From the NCBI GenBank assembly GCA_938041705.1, contig CALISP010000161.1:1-6738 (forward strand): 6,738 nt of DNA, read 5' to 3'. Positions 5,753-6,738 of this stretch are shown piece after piece (the first letter of the stretch is position 1; every line of letters begins with the position of its first letter). Under the pieces are notes generated by a model. That model was not told the DNA's origin and made no database searches. It saw nothing but the letters and a program-made list of their open reading frames with translations. Source of the stretch: an uncultured Cocleimonas sp. (GTDB lineage Bacteria; Pseudomonadota; Gammaproteobacteria; Thiotrichales; Thiotrichaceae). Position numbers and translations under genes: made by a program.

Positions 5753-6738
5753 TATTTATTTCCCAAAATATACGTCTCCCTAATACAACGATCATCCCCA
5801 AGCATCAGTAAAGAGAATAGTCGTTCTTCAATCGTCTTGCATTGATCAATTTTAAATTTCATTAAATCGGTTGCGTGATAATCCATCACTACAAAATCTG
5901 CCTCTTTTCCAACCTCAAAATTACCAATCTTTTCATGTAAGTCTAGAGACTTAGCGCCGCCCAAAGTTGCTAAATATAATGACTGAAATGCAGATAAGCG
6001 ATTACCTTGAAGTTGTTGAACCTTGTAAGCTTCGTTAATAGTTTCTAAAATCGAGAAGCTATCTCCACCACCAACGTCTGTGCCTAAGCCAACCTTAACT
6101 TTGAACTCTTCGGCTTTGTGCATATTAAATAAGCCACTCCCAATAAATAAATTAGAGCGGGGACAAAATGATAGCGCTGAGTCTGTTTCAGCTAAGCGTT
6201 GCCATTCAGAGTCTTCAAGATAAATACCATGAGCGAAAAGAGATCTTTTGCCGAGAAGATCATGATGGTCATACACATCTAGATAATTTTCTCTTTCAGG
6301 AAATAATTCGTTGACCCACTCACACTCTTTTTTGTTCTCTGATAAATGTGTTTGAAAATGCACATCGGGATATTCCTTGAGTAAACGTCCCGCTACATCT
6401 AATTGTGCGTCAGTACTGGTCGGAGCAAACCGTGGTGTAACGGCATAACCGAGGCGATCTTTATTGTGCCATTTTTCAATTAGGTCACGACTTTCAGTGT
6501 AGGAAGATTCAGGAGTGTCTAACAAGTCTTTTGGCGCATGTCGATCCATCATCACTTTGCCACAGATCATGCGTAAATTACGTGCTTGAGCTTCAGTAAA
6601 AAAGGCATCAACAGATTGTGGATGAACCGTGCCGAAGACTAATGCTGTGGTTGTACCATTTGAGAGTAATTGATCGAGAAAAAACTTTGCAGTTGTTGCA
6701 GCGTACTCGGGATTATCAAATTGTAATTCAGCAGGGAA
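5746..6738 (-). CDS. guaD: Guanine deaminase (5' end outside the window)
   Basis: This cytoplasmic zinc enzyme of the amidohydrolase superfamily hydrolyses guanine to xanthine and ammonia. The last 330 residues are present and the frame is open to the window edge. By comparison with the roughly 439-residue E. coli enzyme, about 109 N-terminal residues are missing, including the HxH metal motif. Visible marks, numbered from the first visible residue, are NGTTTALVFGTVHPQSVDAF (30-49), GKVMMDR (60-66), TPRFAPTS (101-108), QTHLSENK (129-136) with metal ligand His131, LFAHGIYL (167-174) with His170, SFCPRSNLFIGSGLFN (190-205), GLGTDVGGG (217-225) with ligand Asp221, and GKEADFVVMD (277-286). These ligands correspond to His240, His279 and Asp330 of E. 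coli GuaD. The gene precedes the ATPase gene in the same direction and gives the cluster its purine context. The product looks intact in the visible part. Confidence 0.95.
   Translation of the reverse strand, partial: FPAELQFDNPEYAATTAKFFLDQLLSNGTTTALVFGTVHPQSVDAFFTEAQARNLRMICGKVMMDRHAPKDLLDTPESSYTESRDLIEKWHNKDRLGYAVTPRFAPTSTDAQLDVAGRLLKEYPDVHFQTHLSENKKECEWVNELFPERENYLDVYDHHDLLGKRSLFAHGIYLEDSEWQRLAETDSALSFCPRSNLFIGSGLFNMHKAEEFKVKVGLGTDVGGGDSFSILETINEAYKVQQLQGNRLSAFQSLYLATLGGAKSLDLHEKIGNFEVGKEADFVVMDYHATDLMKFKIDQCKTIEERLFSLLMLGDDRCIRETYILGNKYN

Overview
The window looks like chromosomal DNA from an AT-rich gammaproteobacterium, probably marine (Vibrio, Shewanella, Colwellia or Moritella type). 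I infer this from the base composition, the close match of the partial guanine deaminase to the E. coli GuaD pattern, and the classical Shine-Dalgarno sites. The exact genus cannot be read from the sequence.

Left part (1-767, plus strand): an AT-rich upstream region is followed by a gene for a 2-hydroxychromene-2-carboxylate (HCCA) isomerase-like protein of the DsbA/kappa-GST thioredoxin-fold group. The gene is broken just after its start. Three perfect tandem copies of the 7-mer ACTATTA (170-190) put the ATG at 161 out of frame with the rest. With two copies the gene would encode an intact 199-residue protein that includes the expected catalytic serine. This is the most interesting detail in the window. 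It may be a pseudogene, a reversible slippage switch or a sequence error.

Convergent intergenic region (768-978): it holds a strong hairpin terminator (803-832) whose T-tract serves the minus-strand operon. Next to it is a GC-richer, multiply self-complementary element (847-958) that looks like a dispersed intergenic repeat or a structured RNA tail.

Right part (979-6738, minus strand): one co-directional purine uptake and salvage cluster. In transcription order it contains guanine deaminase (guaD, 5' end cut off by the window edge), a double-domain ABC ATPase, two membrane permeases and a periplasmic BMP/PnrA-family binding protein. The three transporter membrane and ATPase genes overlap or nearly touch. 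The binding-protein gene is last, after a 66-bp gap, with its own very strong ribosome binding site. The likely job is to capture purine nucleosides or bases in the periplasm, import them with ATP, and deaminate guanine to xanthine in the cytoplasm. The substrate is inferred from the family and the neighbour. I saw no CRISPR array, insertion sequence, tRNA, rRNA or known riboswitch. Apart from the broken isomerase gene and the intergenic structures, this is an ordinary metabolic region.
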